A model generated the notes under the pieces. That model ran no database searches. It had not been told where the DNA came from and worked only from the letters and a program-made list of their open reading frames with translations. A stretch of DNA of 64,000 bases from assembly GCA_009599575.1 (NCBI GenBank), contig VWND01000004.1, positions 240,001 through 304,000 on the forward strand, given 5' to 3'. A program made the position numbers and the translations under genes. Source of the DNA: Blumeriella jaapii. Taxonomy: Eukaryota > Ascomycota > Leotiomycetes > Helotiales > Drepanopezizaceae. Position 1 is the stretch's first letter; every line of letters starts with the position of its first letter. Below are positions 21,447 to 35,640 of the stretch, piece by piece.

Positions 21447-24400
21447 AGTCTTTTTTTAAAAAGTTTTCGTTCCGAAAACTTTTAAATGCAAAAATCAAGC
21501 TTAAAAGGCTAAAATTTGCAAAAGTAAGAATTCTTTAAAAAAACATTAGTATATAATATTCTTTTGATTTTTAATTAATTTATCAAATTGGCTTTTTATC
21601 TTTTTTTATTATTCAGAAAAGTTTCTTTTAATAAAAAACCATATTCTTCGTAATCGAAAGCATATTTTAAAATTAAAAGTATGGTTTTATAATTTGTTTT
21701 TTTTTTTTTTAAATTCTGCCCGAAGATTTAATAAAATTAAATATTATAATATTTTAGCGCGAAAATTTTGATACGCAGGCATTTTTTTTTTTAATTTTAT
21801 AACAAAATAAGCAATACGTAAATAAAAAGGTTTTAGCTGATCGATATGAAAAATCGTTTTAAAATAAGTTTCCGGTTCAATTGTTTTAATATATAAGATT
21901 TTATATGTTTTTTTTCGAAATCAAAAATTTGAAAGAGTTTTTTCCAAAATAGCTTCAGCTTTTGCTTTGCAATTGTATAGTTATATAGTATAACTAATAA
22001 TCTTAATATTAAAGTTTTCAATTTCGGCATTTTTTTAAATATATTGTTTTGTCGTTGTTTCGTAATTTAGGTTATATCTTAAATAACTTTTTGCTTTATA
22101 ACAATATATTTCAGAATTGTATTATTTTATTTTTTATAATTTATTAAATTTGCATTCCAAAATATATCAGAAAAACCTTAATTAATAAAAATTTAATAAA
22201 TAATTTCAGCGTAATATCCCGGAAAGATTATATTTATAGCCGTTTTTGGTTAATATCTTTTTTGAATATTAAATAATAAATATCCGAAAAAAAAGAATTT
22301 TTTTTTGCATTAATTTCGAAAATTATAATCTTAATTTTTTTTTCAAATCTTCCATTAGTTTTTTCCAAAGCTTTTTGTATTATTTCTACAGCTTTTTTTC
22401 AGCCATACCAATCGATTTCTTCGATGTAATAAAAAAATTAATTTATAAAACTTTTTTTTTTTTTACAAATTCTTTGATTATATCATCGAAATAACTTTTA
22501 AAAATCAACGTAAAATCCGATCGGATATTTATTTGTTTGAAATAATAAAATAAAGCTTTTGATTATTTATTTTAAACTTGGTAAAAAGCATAGATAAATC
22601 CAGAAAAACTTCGAAAAATAATTAATTATAAATAATAAAAATTTGCATTTTGATGAAACTTCAGGAAAAAAAGCTACAGAAATCAGCTTTTAACAACTTT
22701 ATAAAACCTGAAACTATTATATTTAATAATAGTTAAAATCTGTTAGCAATCTTAAATTTTGCATATTACAAATACTTTTTAATATAAAAATATATATTTT
22801 AAATAATATTTAGCTATTAAATATTTTTTAATTTTTTAATAATAATCGTTGCTGCAAAATAACTTTTTTAATTATATGCAGTTATTAAAGTTTTAATTAT
22901 CTGGCCGGAAATTAAAATATTTTTTGTAAACACTTTTCCATTTATATCAAAAAAACGTTGTTTTTCCCATTGTATTTAAATGCTTTGCGTTGTAATTATG
23001 TTTTTCGGATTTTATCGTAATTTATCGGATATTTTTATCGGTAAAAGTATTTAAAAACGTTTGAATATCAAAAACAATTTTCGTACGTTCGTTTTAAATC
23101 TATAATAATAACAGGTATTAATTTTGTAATACTTTTATTTTTGATAATAACAATATTTTTGCAAATAAAACTTCGGGCTCCAATTTTAGCATATAATTCT
23201 TTTTTTTTATTTTTTCTAAAAATAATATTAAATTAATATCGAATAAAAAAGTTTTTGCTAATTATTATATTATTAGTAATTTATATTATTTTCGGATGCT
23301 TTTAACTTTTATTTTTTTTGATTATGCCAAAGGGTTTGCAATCTTTTCTAATAATTTTTTATAACTATCAATTCCATTTTTTCAAATCCATACTTTTTTT
23401 CTTATTATTTAATACTTTATATTTATTTAAATTTGCTTCCGAGCAGTTTTAACTAAAAAAAATCATTCGTAATAAAGCATTAGCCATTTTATTTCTGAAA
23501 CTTTTAATATAATAAATTGCTATATTCAAAACTTTTATTTCAGCTGCTTATCGGGCATAAATTCTTTCGTAAATAAATTTAAATAAAAGAAAGTGTATTA
23601 AAAAGGCATAATTAATATATAAAATAAAAGGTTCGTCGCAGCGTATTATATAAAAATACTTTTTGCAATATTCGATTATAACTAATAGCTTTTTTTTGTA
23701 TATTTCGTAATTTTATTAAGTTTTGATAAATAAAAAACTATCGTATAATAATGGAACTGGTGCAAACTCTTTTTTTTGCCGTTAAAATATACAGCATTTA
23801 CCGGCAAATGCCGATGCGTTTGTATATATTAAAACCGGCATTAATAATATATAACCGGCCTTTTTTATTATTCGATTGCAACAATCTTTTAATAAAAAAA
23901 AAAAAACCATTTCAAAAGCTTTTTATTTTTAAAGCACGTTTTTAATAAAACGATTTAATAATTTGGCAATTTCAGCGAAGTTTTTCATTTAATTTTTAGT
24001 AATTTAAATTGCATCTAAGAATCTTTGTATTTTTATTATATTAATAAATATTAGCCAGATTTTCAATACTTTCGATTTTTCAGCTTTAATATATAATTTT
24101 CCGGTTTTGTAACGGATTTTTAAAGTTATAACTTTATTATTAAACAGGATGCATTTTTTAAAAAAAAAGTTTAAATTAATTTTATAACAAACGAAATAAC
24201 AAATGGTTTTTCAAAAATGCAAAAGCTTTTTTAAAATTAGCATTTTTATTAAAAATATTATTTATATAAAAGCTCAGTTTTTGCAATTCAAAGTTCTTTT
24301 TTATAAAATAAAAAAAAAAACAATAACGGTTCCGAATTATCGTATTTTTTATTAATTATTCGTTAAGATTTCGGTATATTTCCGAATACAATTTTTATTA

Positions 24401-27400
24401 ATTCGGTATAAAAAAAAGCGCTGAAAGCTTCTTTTTAAAGCATTTTAATAAGCTGCATTTATAAATAACCGGAAGCTGAAAAGGCATATATATGCCTATT
24501 TTTTAAATGGATTTAAATATTTTAATAATCGTGTTTTAGGTTGAATTAATTAAAAACTTTATAAAACGGATTGCTAAAATACGTTGTACAATTATTAAAT
24601 CCGATTAGTATGCAACCAAATGTTTTTTTTTTAATTTTAAAATAATCGAATATTATTCGATATTTTTCTTTTTCAAATCGGAATTTAACAAACTTATTTA
24701 TAAAATAAAAATAATTATTTTAATCAAATAGCCTGCCGTTGGTTATATAAGTAGATTCGAAAATACTATAACGAATCTTTTTATTTAGCGTTTTGTTTAG
24801 CCAGGCTAATTTAATAAAAGTATATTTTCGAAATGTATTATCGGCTATTAATAATGCGTTTGCAGGAATTTTATATCGATATATATACAAATTTATATAC
24901 GAAAACTTATTAAAGCCGGTGCTATTAACTTTTCGATATATATATATTAGTTTTTGTACGTTTTTCAGTTTGTTTGCGGAAATTCCATTCCCAAACGTCA
25001 ATTTATAAAAAATTGCTTATTTATTAAAAATATCGTCGGAAACTTTTTTTAATAATAATCGTATTACTTTTTTTATTATCGGAAAAAAAATAACTTTATT
25101 CGTCTTAAATGGAATTTTAATAAATTTGCAATTTAATTATATTAAAAATAATGCTATTAATAGTCTTTTCAGTGTAATACGTTTTGTAAGTTGTATAATT
25201 ACAATAGAAATCAGTAAATAAGGTTTTAATATGCATTTTAGCAAAAAGTATCTGGATATAAATACAAATAACTTAGATTTTACGAATTAAAAACTGAAAG
25301 TATCTTTTAAAAAAAAAAAAAATAAAGCTAGCTTTTTTTCTTTTATTATTAATTAATTTTCCGCCATTTTTAAAGCGATGCCTAAATTCTAGTTTTCCGA
25401 AAAATAAATATTATCCGAATTATTTGATATAAAATCTTTGTTATCAATTGTATTAATATTATTATTATCGGTTTTTTTTTTTGAGTTTAATAAAAAATCG
25501 AATTTGATTATAAGATTTTCGAAAGATTTTTTCGATTTAAAATTAAAATAAAAAACCAGATTAATTTTCGTGATAAGCATTTAAAAAATTGGTTTTTGCA
25601 ATATAATTTTTTTTTTTTTCTTTTATATTATTACTAATTGAAATTCTGCTTTTAATAATATCAAAATAAACATTTATTATATGAAGCTATAGCAATCCTA
25701 AAAAAAGCTGCAAAGCATTATTTTTAAGCCTTAATAATTCCCGAATAAAAACATTTATATATCGTTAAATGCTTTTCACACTTATATACAAAATGATATA
25801 TTTTAACAAATTATAAACTTTTCCGTTTGCAATTTTATAAATAATATTTTTAATACTTTAAGACTTTAAAATAATAAATTTCAATTTCAATTTCTTTATT
25901 AGACTTATCGAAATTAAAATAATATCTAAATTTTAATTAATGGAAACTATGCTTTTAAGCAAACTAACGTCGATTATTTCATTTGTTTTTTTAATACGAA
26001 TAATGGTTTGGATTTTTCAAGCTTTATCGTTTAAATAAATTCTGGGAGCTATTGCTTTTAATTTTATGCTTATTTAATAAAACATGGCTTGGACAAAAGG
26101 TTCAGTTGCAATAAATCGTATTGCAAATGGCGTGGCTAATATAATAATAATAATTAAGATAATATTAATATTTTTTTTTTTGGTTTTTCGGTTATTTCGT
26201 TTAATATTAAACTTTCGGAATTGTTTTAAAACTTTTGATAATAATTAAAACAATTCAAAAAGGTTAATTATAATTTCAAATTTAATTGCTAGGTTTTTAT
26301 AATTAATAGAATTTTCTTTTGTTCGACCTATAATATCTCGTAGCTTTCGAAGCTTTTTCGCAATAAAAATTACGAAAGCAATAAAAGCATTATTAGTTTT
26401 TTTTAAAAACGGAAACTTATTTAATAATATTTATATTTTTTAAAAATACAGCCACTTTTTGTTTTTTTTTTTGCTCGGATAATCATAAAAACGTTTAAAT
26501 AAATGCTTTTTAAAAAAGATAAATCCTCGTTATTTTTCATTCGGTATATCAAATTATTTTTTATTTCAAATGCTTTAAAATTAAAGTTTTTAATTAGAAA
26601 AAGATTCGTTTTTAACTAAAGTATTTCGGCTATTTGCGTATTAAAAAAAGCTTATGCAAATGTTTTTCTGATTTTAATAAAATAATATAATAAGTATTAC
26701 TAAATCTGATAATAGCAATAATAAATCTTAGTATAAATCAATTATTTTTGTTTAAAATTTATTTATAATCTTAAGCATATTAGCGAAAACAAATCGATTT
26801 AAATAAAAAATAACGATAAAATAAACTTTCTTTTAGTTTATCAGCCAAATGTTAATGCATTTTGATTTGATATGGCCGTATTAATTATATTTTATATAAA
26901 AAAGTTTATTTTTGTTTTTGTTATATTAGCGTGATTTGTTAACAAAAGGATTTTTAAATTCAGATGTAAGCTTTAAAAGTACGATTAGACGTTGTTAAAA
27001 TAATTAAAAATTTCGGATGTTTTGATTATTGCTGTTATTATAGTTTTCGAAACGTCGATTTTTTCAATTGTTAAATTGCTTTTTATAATAATTATTATTA
27101 AAGGTTGGTTGCTTAATATTATGTATGTTTTGTTAGCGGGCATTTTGTAAAAAAAACGATTTGTACAGGTCGTACGATTTGAAAAAAAATTATTAATTAA
27201 CTTTAGAAATAAATAATATAGTTTTTATTTATATATAATATTAATACAATAAAAGCGGGCATTCCGGATTTCTTTTCAATTATTTTCTTTAAGTTTTTAA
27301 CGTAGCGCTTTTGTTTAATAAATAAAAAAACTTAGTTTTTTTGATTTTTAATACGGTTTCGAAAAATAATAATATTTTATATGCTTTTTATAAGTATAGG

Positions 27401-28336
27401 TATAAAAAAACGTTGGTATTAAATGCATATAATCGTAGTTTTTATTTTTAATATCAATTATAAAAGCTTTGATAACGATTTTAAAAAAATGCCGATTTAT
27501 ATCCGTTTGGTAAGAATCTGATGAAAAAGCATTATTTAATATAAATTTTTTTATGTTTTTCGCGCTTAGTCTTTTTAATAATATAACTGTTCGTAAATAA
27601 TATTATATTAATATTTCATTTTTCTTTTGAGTCAATTCTTCGATTTTATTATTAGTATTAATTTTTTTCACCGGGTTTTGGTCAGCTGAATATTAAATTT
27701 TTAATTAGTTAATAACTTTTTGTTTTTTTATTTCAAAGCAACTCGATTTGTTCGTTAAAATGCTTTTTATTTTATAATTAAATTTAAACAGTTTTGATAA
27801 TTTATTTTTTAGCAAAATAGCAATTGCACGTAAATACAAAGCAAATTCGGAATTAGAAAATCCGAAAATCTTAAAATCATAATCCAAACGGTTAAGCTAT
27901 TTTTCAGCAGACATATCGCTCGTAAAATCATTTGATTTATTAAATTTAAATAAAAATGGTGCCGGCATAATTAATAATATATTAAAAACTGAAATAAGTA
28001 TAATATTAGTTAATAATATTTTTTAATATGTCGTTGACGGGTATTAAAATAATATATATAATAATAATAAGTTTTTCTTTTTTTTTGTAATCGATAATTT
28101 TTCTTTTAAATATATTGCTATTGCTAATACGAGTCTTTTCGTATTTTTTTCTTTATTTTTAAAAGTCGGTATTTTCGCGGATATTTCGGATAATAACTTT
28201 TGTGTTATGGTTTTTTTTTTTTCCGAAGTTTTTAAATAAAAAGCTTTTTCCTTTCAAATTGCGTTTAGCAAATTCTTTTTTTTTCATATAAATAAATCAC
28301 GTGCTTATTTATATAATTCCAGATAGGTTTTGTTAA
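21447..28336 (-). pseudogene. Outer element interior, RIP-saturated, no intact gene
   Basis: About 6.9 kb of extreme AT sequence with stops in every frame. The longest open stretches are under 95 codons. A minus-strand stretch at 24720-25001 and one at 27705-27887 stay open longest and may be integrase-like and Gag-like relics respectively, but neither keeps diagnostic catalytic residues. I cannot support any host gene here. Confidence 0.5.
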
Positions 28337-28603
28337 TGTAAAAGTAGGTAGGAAAACCAGACTGATACGGCCATATATCGGTGGGTAAAATAATCTAGGA
28401 AATTCCTAGAAAAGACTGAAAAAAGGAAAAGAATAATAAATAAAAGTATGAATTAGACTGCGTACCTATGGTACTATCTAAGGGAATGCTTTGCTTTTAT
28501 ACCTGTTGAAGGTAGTTAATAGCAAAGGATTTCGAAAGGGTCCATGCCTCGATTATAACTAAAACTACCAATTTTTATTAATACAAAATATTACCGTTTT
28601 ATA
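28337..28603 (-). repeat. Nested gypsy LTR, left copy (3' LTR)
   Basis: 267 bp, identical in length to the right copy at 39363-39629. Landmarks include CCAGACTGATACGGCCATA, GGTACTATCTAA, ATGCTTTGCTTTTATA and GGGTCCATGCCTCGA. Copy differences are dominated by C/T and G/A transitions. Confidence 0.92.
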
Positions 28604-28739
28604 TCCTGTCTTAAATAATATACGTAATCGTTTCTGACTACGACCAAAAAAAAACATAATTCTAATAAATGCAATCTAATTTATTTTATTTAATTTAAAA
28701 ACTAATTAATTAAAAAACCGAACTTTTTAGCCTTATATT

Positions 28740-31700
28740 TCTTCGTTTTCTAACCCGTTCTTGGCCTTTTTGCTATTAGCTCCTGTGAAAAAATAGCGTT
28801 TCGCTTATCGTTTAAATCATTTTGTTTATTCTGCTCCTTTAAAAAGTGGCTCGATAAAATGTTAATCGAAATATCGTTTAGATCTACGAACGTTCTGATA
28901 GCTTTTTCGTCGATAATATTATTAAATATCGCGACGGATGCTTTCCACGATTTTTCTTCGTAAATAATAAATTCCAGCTTTTAAACGTGGTTTTACGCTT
29001 TGCAAAAAGCGCTAAAAAGTTTTGTATTAAAATCGTAAAAATAATCGATTAATTCGTCGTAATTAAAACCGATTAACGCTTTTGCTTCGCGTAAAACTAA
29101 TAGGTCGGATTACGGTTGTCTGCCGACGAATGCTTTTGAAAAAGCTCCGAAACCTGTAAAAAAAACTATTCTACGAAATAGTTCGAAAATAGTCGTTTGC
29201 AATCGAGATCACCGAAAATGCTGTAATTGCTTTCGTCGCAATACAAATAATATCAGATTGTTTATCGGATTGTCGTTTTCGAAATAGTTTTTGTATTTTT
29301 GCGCCGTATAATTGTTCGAATAAATTAATATCGCGCCGTCGGTTTTTTAGGTTTTAAATCTGACGAAAACTTTTTGTTTAGTCGAAAAGCTGACAGAAGT
29401 TATTTCATTTTTTATTTCGTAGTTTTCGGTTTCGTAATCCGATAAAATAGCCGAAGCCATTGTTTTAAACGCGTTGAAATACGAAAAAGCTAAGCTTTTC
29501 TAAATGGTTTTAATCAGCTTGGCGTCGTAATATAATTATAAATAAGCTTTAATTATTTCCGAATTGTATACGAATGCAAGCAAAACGTAATAATCGAAAA
29601 TGGCGTCGGTAAAGTTTTCGATTTTTTTCTTTTCTTAAAGGTCGGCGATATCGAATTTTATAATTGTAATGCGATCGGGGCCAGCGAAACTTAAAGCGAT
29701 CGGAACGTTAAAATAAGCTACGAAACAGCAATTTCCGGAATTCCGAATAATTAAAGCAGCGAAATAAAGGCCGGGATGCATTCTAAGGGTTTATTAAATA
29801 AAATTGTAAAGCATATTAGCGAAAAAAGCTATAGGCGCTCTTTGGGTTTTAATTAATCGGAAATAATGCTTGTATATAACTACTTTTTTTTTTATAAAAT
29901 ACAGCAATAGCTTGTTTTTTCCGTTATAAAACCTTACGTAATTAACGAATTCGCAGTTTAATTTAAATAGATTTTAAAATATATTTTCGGTCGAAAAGCC
30001 AAAAAAGTCGGCTTTTAAAAATATTCGTTGCTTTTATTTTTTTACGTTTTAGTCGAACTTTATAATCGCGCTGAATATTTTAAAATCTGTTTTGAAATTT
30101 GCGTATCCCAAATAAATTTTAATACGTGCTTAAATAATTTTCGCAATTTTTCGTCGGAATATAAATTAATTATTAAAATTAATTTCAAATACGTCGTAGT
30201 CCGAATTTCTGATAGCAGCGAATCGATTAACGAAACCGACAACGTTAATTTTTTTTATAATTAAATCGCAATACGCCGCGTAACAGCGTATATAAAAATA
30301 ACAAAACTTGCCGTTTTTCTAACGTTGACGTTATTCGTAAAAACGAAATTAAAAAATCGAAGTTTTTTAACGAAAAAAAGCTCGAATAAAAACGGATCAT
30401 CGTTTTTAAAAGTTTTTTTTATTTGTTCCGGCGTATTATATTTGCAATTTTCCGAAAAAAGCTTAATTCAGTTTTCGTTCGAAGTAAAAAGGAAAAAGCT
30501 GACGGGTTTATTTGATTTTTATATAAAAGTATCGAAATAAAACTTTTAAATCGTTTCGTCGTCGAACGCGAAAGTTTTAAGCAAAATAATCTGATTTTAT
30601 GCTTTTTATGTAATTTCTTCCGCGATAATTTCGATATCTTTTTCTAAGCTTTTTCGATCGAAACGTGCAATAATCGAAATTTTAAATGCTTTTATTAAAA
30701 TTTGAAATATTAGCGGTTCGACGTTTTTAAACGCAGCAAGCGTTTTTGATATTTGCGTATTTAATTTCGAAAAATTAAATTTAAAATCGTTTGAATTTTT
30801 TTTTTTCGGAATACTAAAGTCTTCTGAATCTGATTTTGTAAAGTCGTCGCGTTTTTTATTAATTAATTTAAAATCTATAACTCGGCGTTGATTTCCGGCT
30901 GTTTTTATTCGCAATGTCTTTTTTGTTAGCGACGCGAATGGTTTTTTTCTCCGAATAGAAAAAGTTTCGAAAATGTCGGCGCGTTTTTCTACGTTTTTTG
31001 TTTTTACTTTTTTCGAAATCGTTTCCATAAATATAATAAATTTTTTGTATTCGAATAAGCGGTTGTTTGCTATCACGCTTTTAGTTTCGTTTTCGGATTC
31101 GTTTTTGATAATTAAAAATAAAAATCGTCGAATTGTTTTAGCTGCTTTAAAAATGTTAATTATCACCGCGTATATTTTTTCGAATTAAACGAAAATAATA
31201 TTGGTTTTTTCGTTTTTTTCGTCGTCGTAAATTTGAAATATCGGAATAGCGTCGTTTTTTTCGTTCGGTATAAAAATGCCGCATTTGGCGACGCTCAGTT
31301 TTTTGCTTTAAAAAAAAATCAAACTTAAGGTTTCGCAGCCGACTAAAACTTTTTTTAGCGATTGCATAACGTCGTCGACCAGTTTGCAAACAATTATAAA
31401 AAAACTTATAAATCTGCGGACTTTTGAATTATTAATTTTCAAGATTTGCGTTTTAAAAATATAAGCGTTTAGTATCCAGACTTCTTTTTTAATAAAAGTA
31501 ATAGTTTCGAAAAAGCGAGCGAAATGCCGAAATAAAATAATACCGATGATTTTGCTAAAAACGTATTTTTAAATATTTTTTTTTCGTTGATTTAGCAAAA
31601 AGCGTAAGATTCGGTCTGTCACTTTTTTTTTGTTATCTCGAGCTTTTTTTATTCCGGCGAAAGCTTTTAAAACGTTGTCGTAATTTAATAAAAATTTGTC

Positions 31701-31950
31701 GTAATTAAAACTTTTGCGAACGAATTTAATTTTAACGAAACTTTCGTAATCGAACAGAAATTCGTTAACGTTTTTAATTATTATATCGAATTGTTTTATA
31801 AACGTTTTTACGAAAGCAGCTTATTAATTTGAAATAGCGGTATTATATGCTTGCTTAAACTCGGAAAAATTGCGTATAATAATTCCGTTTTAAAATAAAT
31901 TAAAAATAAATTTGCCAGGTTTAGCAACGTTTTGCTTAAAAAACGATATA
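28740..31950 (-). pseudogene. Long extra reading frame in the gypsy element, unknown family
   Basis: In one minus-strand frame, conceptual translation stays protein-like for about 1,000 codons, interrupted mainly by TAA/TAG codons that C-to-T change of CAA/CAG/TGG would make. Open runs in this frame include 31166-30606 (186 codons) and 30242-30060 (60 codons). Recognisable stretches include EPLIFQILIKAFKISIIARF, then KHVLKFIWDTQISKQILKYS, and LRMHPGLYFAALIIRNSGN. It is rich in Lys, Glu and Ile, partly through RIP. I recognise no domain: it does not look like integrase, RNase H or chromodomain. Its place after integrase matches extra (env-like or otherwise) ORFs known in some gypsy elements, but nothing here shows an envelope function. 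Confidence 0.5.
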
Positions 31951-32079
31951 ATATCGATAAGTTTATTAATTAAAAAAATGTATTATATTTGTTAAAAAGT
32001 AAATAGAAAAAATACGAAAATTGTAAGATATTTATATTCAAAAGTTACGGAAATCCGCATATTATTTTTCCAATAAATT

Positions 32080-32460
32080 ATAATTATTTAAGCAGCCATC
32101 CGTTCAAAACAACGAAAAAAATAAATAATGCAAAAAATAACAAATAATAAAATGCATAAAAAATAGTTTTCGTAAAATATGCGAGCAATATAAATGTATC
32201 AAATATACGGCTCAAATATATATAAAGCTTTTGTTCTGATAAACAAAAGTACAGTCAAACAAAAAAAAATATAATAAATGTTCCAAATAATATAAAAAAA
32301 AGTTTTAAAAATAAACAGTATATATAAAACAAAATAATTAAATTATATACAAGCAAAACAAAACAAAAACAATAAAATAGTATATAATAAAAAAAAAACA
32401 ATAAACAAACAAAAACAGTAAAACAGTTAGTAAACAATTTTATAAGCACTTTTCTCCTTT
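32080..32460. other. Low-complexity AT spacer in the gypsy element
   Basis: Almost pure A/T with AAACAAAACAAAAAC and TATAAAA words, between the extra frame and the integrase end. No coding signal remains in either strand; it may be an internal untranslated spacer or a RIP-saturated segment. Confidence 0.4.
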
Positions 32461-32949
32461 TCGGTTATAAATGGAATCACGACTTGAATTGTGCTTTTCG
32501 CAGGGTTATCGTTCGGTTGTTTCCAAATCTTTTCAAAAGGTTTTTTTTTTTCAGAAATATAATCGCTTTAGTCGAAGTCGTCGTCGGAATTACTGAAATC
32601 GGAATCGCTATTTAAATCAGAATCCAAAGAGTAAACTTGCTAGTTTTTTTTATAAAATCGCTTTAAAACCGGTTGGCGGCGAACGTTTTTTTTTCAGTTT
32701 TGTTTCATCGAATTCCGTAAGCTTATAATAGCTTTTATTTAATTCGGCCTCGCATATTTTGTAAAATCCGAGCTATTTATAATTAAGCTTAATATCGGCC
32801 GATTTATTAATAACGCGCTAAACGTCGTAAACTAAAACCAGATTTCTTTTTTTAATTAGCGTTTTTTTTAGAATTTTGGTTTTATTTCAGATTTTTTTAA
32901 TTGCTTTTTTATACTTTTTTTTTCGTAAGATTATCTTTTTTATATTTAT

Positions 32950-33560
32950 ATCGCGGTAATTTAGCTGTTTAAATTTTATTATTAATAAGTCTGCTTTCGT
33001 TTTCATTTTTACTACGTTATAAAGCCTTTACACAAGCCATTTTGTTTCCAAAAGCAATCGGGCGTTTTTGCCGTATTAAATGAAAAATAAGATTATTCCA
33101 ATAGAAACGTATATATATATGCGTATAATAAAAAGCATTTCCGAGAATTTCCGCGACCAACATTTATAGCCCTTTCGAATAGTTTTTAAAAAGCCGTTAA
33201 AAATATTTTTATAATTTCGTTTAACGGATCCGTTGCTTTTCGAATTGTAAGCTGAGATTTAAATGCGTTGGATATCGTATTTTTTTGTAAAAGTTTCGAT
33301 AACGCCTTTGTTTTCGGATTTATTATCGACGTTTAATTTGCTAAACAAACCGTATCGATATACAACGTTTTTTTAAAAAAAAGTCGTTATAGCTTCGGAA
33401 GTAGCGTTTCGGAAAGGTTTTTTTTTAAGCTATTCAAACAAATCGTCGATAGCGAATACGAAGCACGTATGCCCGCGATCGGTAATTAATACGCGTATAA
33501 CGTCGAAATTGATTTTTTTTCAAATTCTAAAAGATTACGTCGGATATAATAAGTTTTTTT
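32950..33560 (-). pseudogene. Gypsy integrase core relic
   Basis: Minus-strand translation gives a recognisable retroviral-type integrase core: RGHTCFVFAIDDLFE at the first catalytic Asp region, VVYRYGLFSKLNVDNKSENK around the second Asp, then IQRI-ISAYNSKSNGSVKRN, matching the usual AYxPQxNGxVER region with the catalytic Glu changed to Lys by a G-to-A transition. Stops are scattered through it. The enzyme would have inserted the element's cDNA; this copy is dead. Confidence 0.75.
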
Positions 33561-34789
33561 TTCGACCAAGCTTTCGTTTTTAGTAAGAAATACAGCTTTT
33601 AACGAAAGCTTTGCAGTTTTCGAAGCATTTTTTTTATCAGAAATCGTTTTTGATTCGGTAATAAATAATTTTAGCTTTTTTATAAAACATTTTTTCGTAG
33701 GCTTTTTTTATAATTTAAAACTTATCAGCTTTATTATTTATTATTAAGCGTTTTTAATATATATTATTTTTTATTTTATACAGCTTTTTATCGGCCAAGA
33801 TATAGTCGAAAGCTTAGTTTTTGAATAATTTAAACTAATAATTTGACACGCTAAATAATTTAAATAAAATAATTAAATAATACGCGATTAAATAAAAGTT
33901 TTCGGTTTCGTAATTATCGATCAAAAGTTTATTTTCGTCGTTATTCGGCTTATTCCGATCGTTTTCGGTCAAATTTATTCGCGATGCTAGCCGAAATAAT
34001 AACGCGAATGCTTTTTCGGCCCGAAAATCGGTGTTTTTTATTCGCGGTGCCAGCCGAAATAGCAACGCGAATGGTTTTAGCTCTGTGAAATCCAAAGCGC
34101 AGATAGCGAAGCAGTCGATTTCGTCAGCAATTTATTCGTCGATATTTTGTTCGCTTTGTTTAGCGAAATTAAACGGATAAAAGCGTTTTCGTTTCGAAAA
34201 GCCGTTTGCCGCTATATTAATTATCCTTTTAATATATCTGACTTCGAAGTTTATAAATCGCATTCAGGCTATTTAATTAATAACGAATGCTTTTGGCAAA
34301 TTATTAACTTTTTTATTTAATTGGTCGATAAAAACTTTTGCGTTTGTTTCCAAAATAAAATACACGCCGTACAATTCGCTTTTTATTTTTTTTATTGCTT
34401 TAAAAGCGCCTCGACACTTTCGTTTAATAGCATCGTAACGTATTTTTGCGAAAAACTATAAGCCGCTTTCGAATCGTAAAAAATATCGTTTTGTTTTCAT
34501 CGATTTATTGCAATACAGCTTTTTAACCGAAAATACTAGCGTCGATAATTAAAATAATTTTTTCTGCGTTTAGGCTGTAATCGATTCGCATAAGCGATAA
34601 AGCCGATAAAAAATCGTTTTTAAAAACTTTTATAATTTTGTTCTGTTTTTTTTTCCAAACGAAATCGATTTTTTTTTTTATTATAACGTAAATAAATGCA
34701 GCTTTTTAAAAAAAATTTTTGATTTAATTACGATAATAAATCATAACGCTAATAAAAGCTTTGGCCTCGGTAATATTTTTATATTTTTT

Positions 34790-35640
34790 TTATTCGCAAA
34801 TCTTTTTAATTTTCTTTTGTTAAAAATGGCGGCCAGCATTATTAATTATATAGCCAACGATATTTATTTCGGATATACAGAATTTTGATCGAAGGCTAAT
34901 AATAGCTTTAGCTTTTTCGAAACAGACCATGATTTTGTCGATATTTTAAATATATTTTATTATATAACGTCGAATTTCAGAAAAAATCTTTTTATTATTA
35001 TAATATAATTTAAAGCTTTTTATTCCGACGTCGTTAACGTAAAAAAAAGCAATATCAGAAATGCAAATTATAAAAACTTTGTATACGATTTTTACGAATT
35101 GAACGATTAAATTAATAGCTTTTATAAGTATTTTCGTTATGCGTAATAAACCGATCGAAGTTTAAATTGCCGTTATATTTCGAAATCGTAGATTAAGCAT
35201 TAAATGGTCGTAATTTGAAAACAGGTCGAAAAGTAAAGCAATTGTTAATTCTGCGAATTCGTTTGAAAATTGATCGACGTTAGATGGCACGTTAGCGTTT
35301 CGTATCGTTATTTTGTTTATTTCGACGATTGCGATAATAAGTTTGTAAATGCTTTTTTTTTTTTTCGTAACGATAAATCATTTGTTTCGGTATAAGCCGT
35401 GGCAGAATTCGAAAATCTTTTGCTTAATTCGTTTTTTTAGCATTTCGACTATTTTATTCTGAAAAGCTTTAGAAACTAAAAAGGTTTTTTCTTGCCAGGC
35501 TTCGTAAAACACGGTTTTGATATTAATATAAGACGTAATATTAAGGCTAAATTGGCTTATTTCGGTGAAATCGAAGGCTATAGCCTTTTTTCGGTTGCGT
35601 AAAACTTCGTATAAAACTTCTTTTTTTTTTAGCAAAAATT
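34790..35640 (-). pseudogene. Gypsy reverse transcriptase relic
   Basis: The minus strand at 35635-35378 retains AFDFTEISQFSLNIT, KTVFYEAWQEKTFLV and the start of the RT fold, IFEFCHGLYRN (from an EPCHGPYRN-type motif). Near 35046-35017 the catalytic YVDD box reads YVND, one G-to-A change. Farther on, SKFCISEINIVGYI corresponds to the KCxF...VxFLG-type thumb segment. Multiple stops make it non-functional. These features identify the element as Ty3/gypsy-like. Confidence 0.78.
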
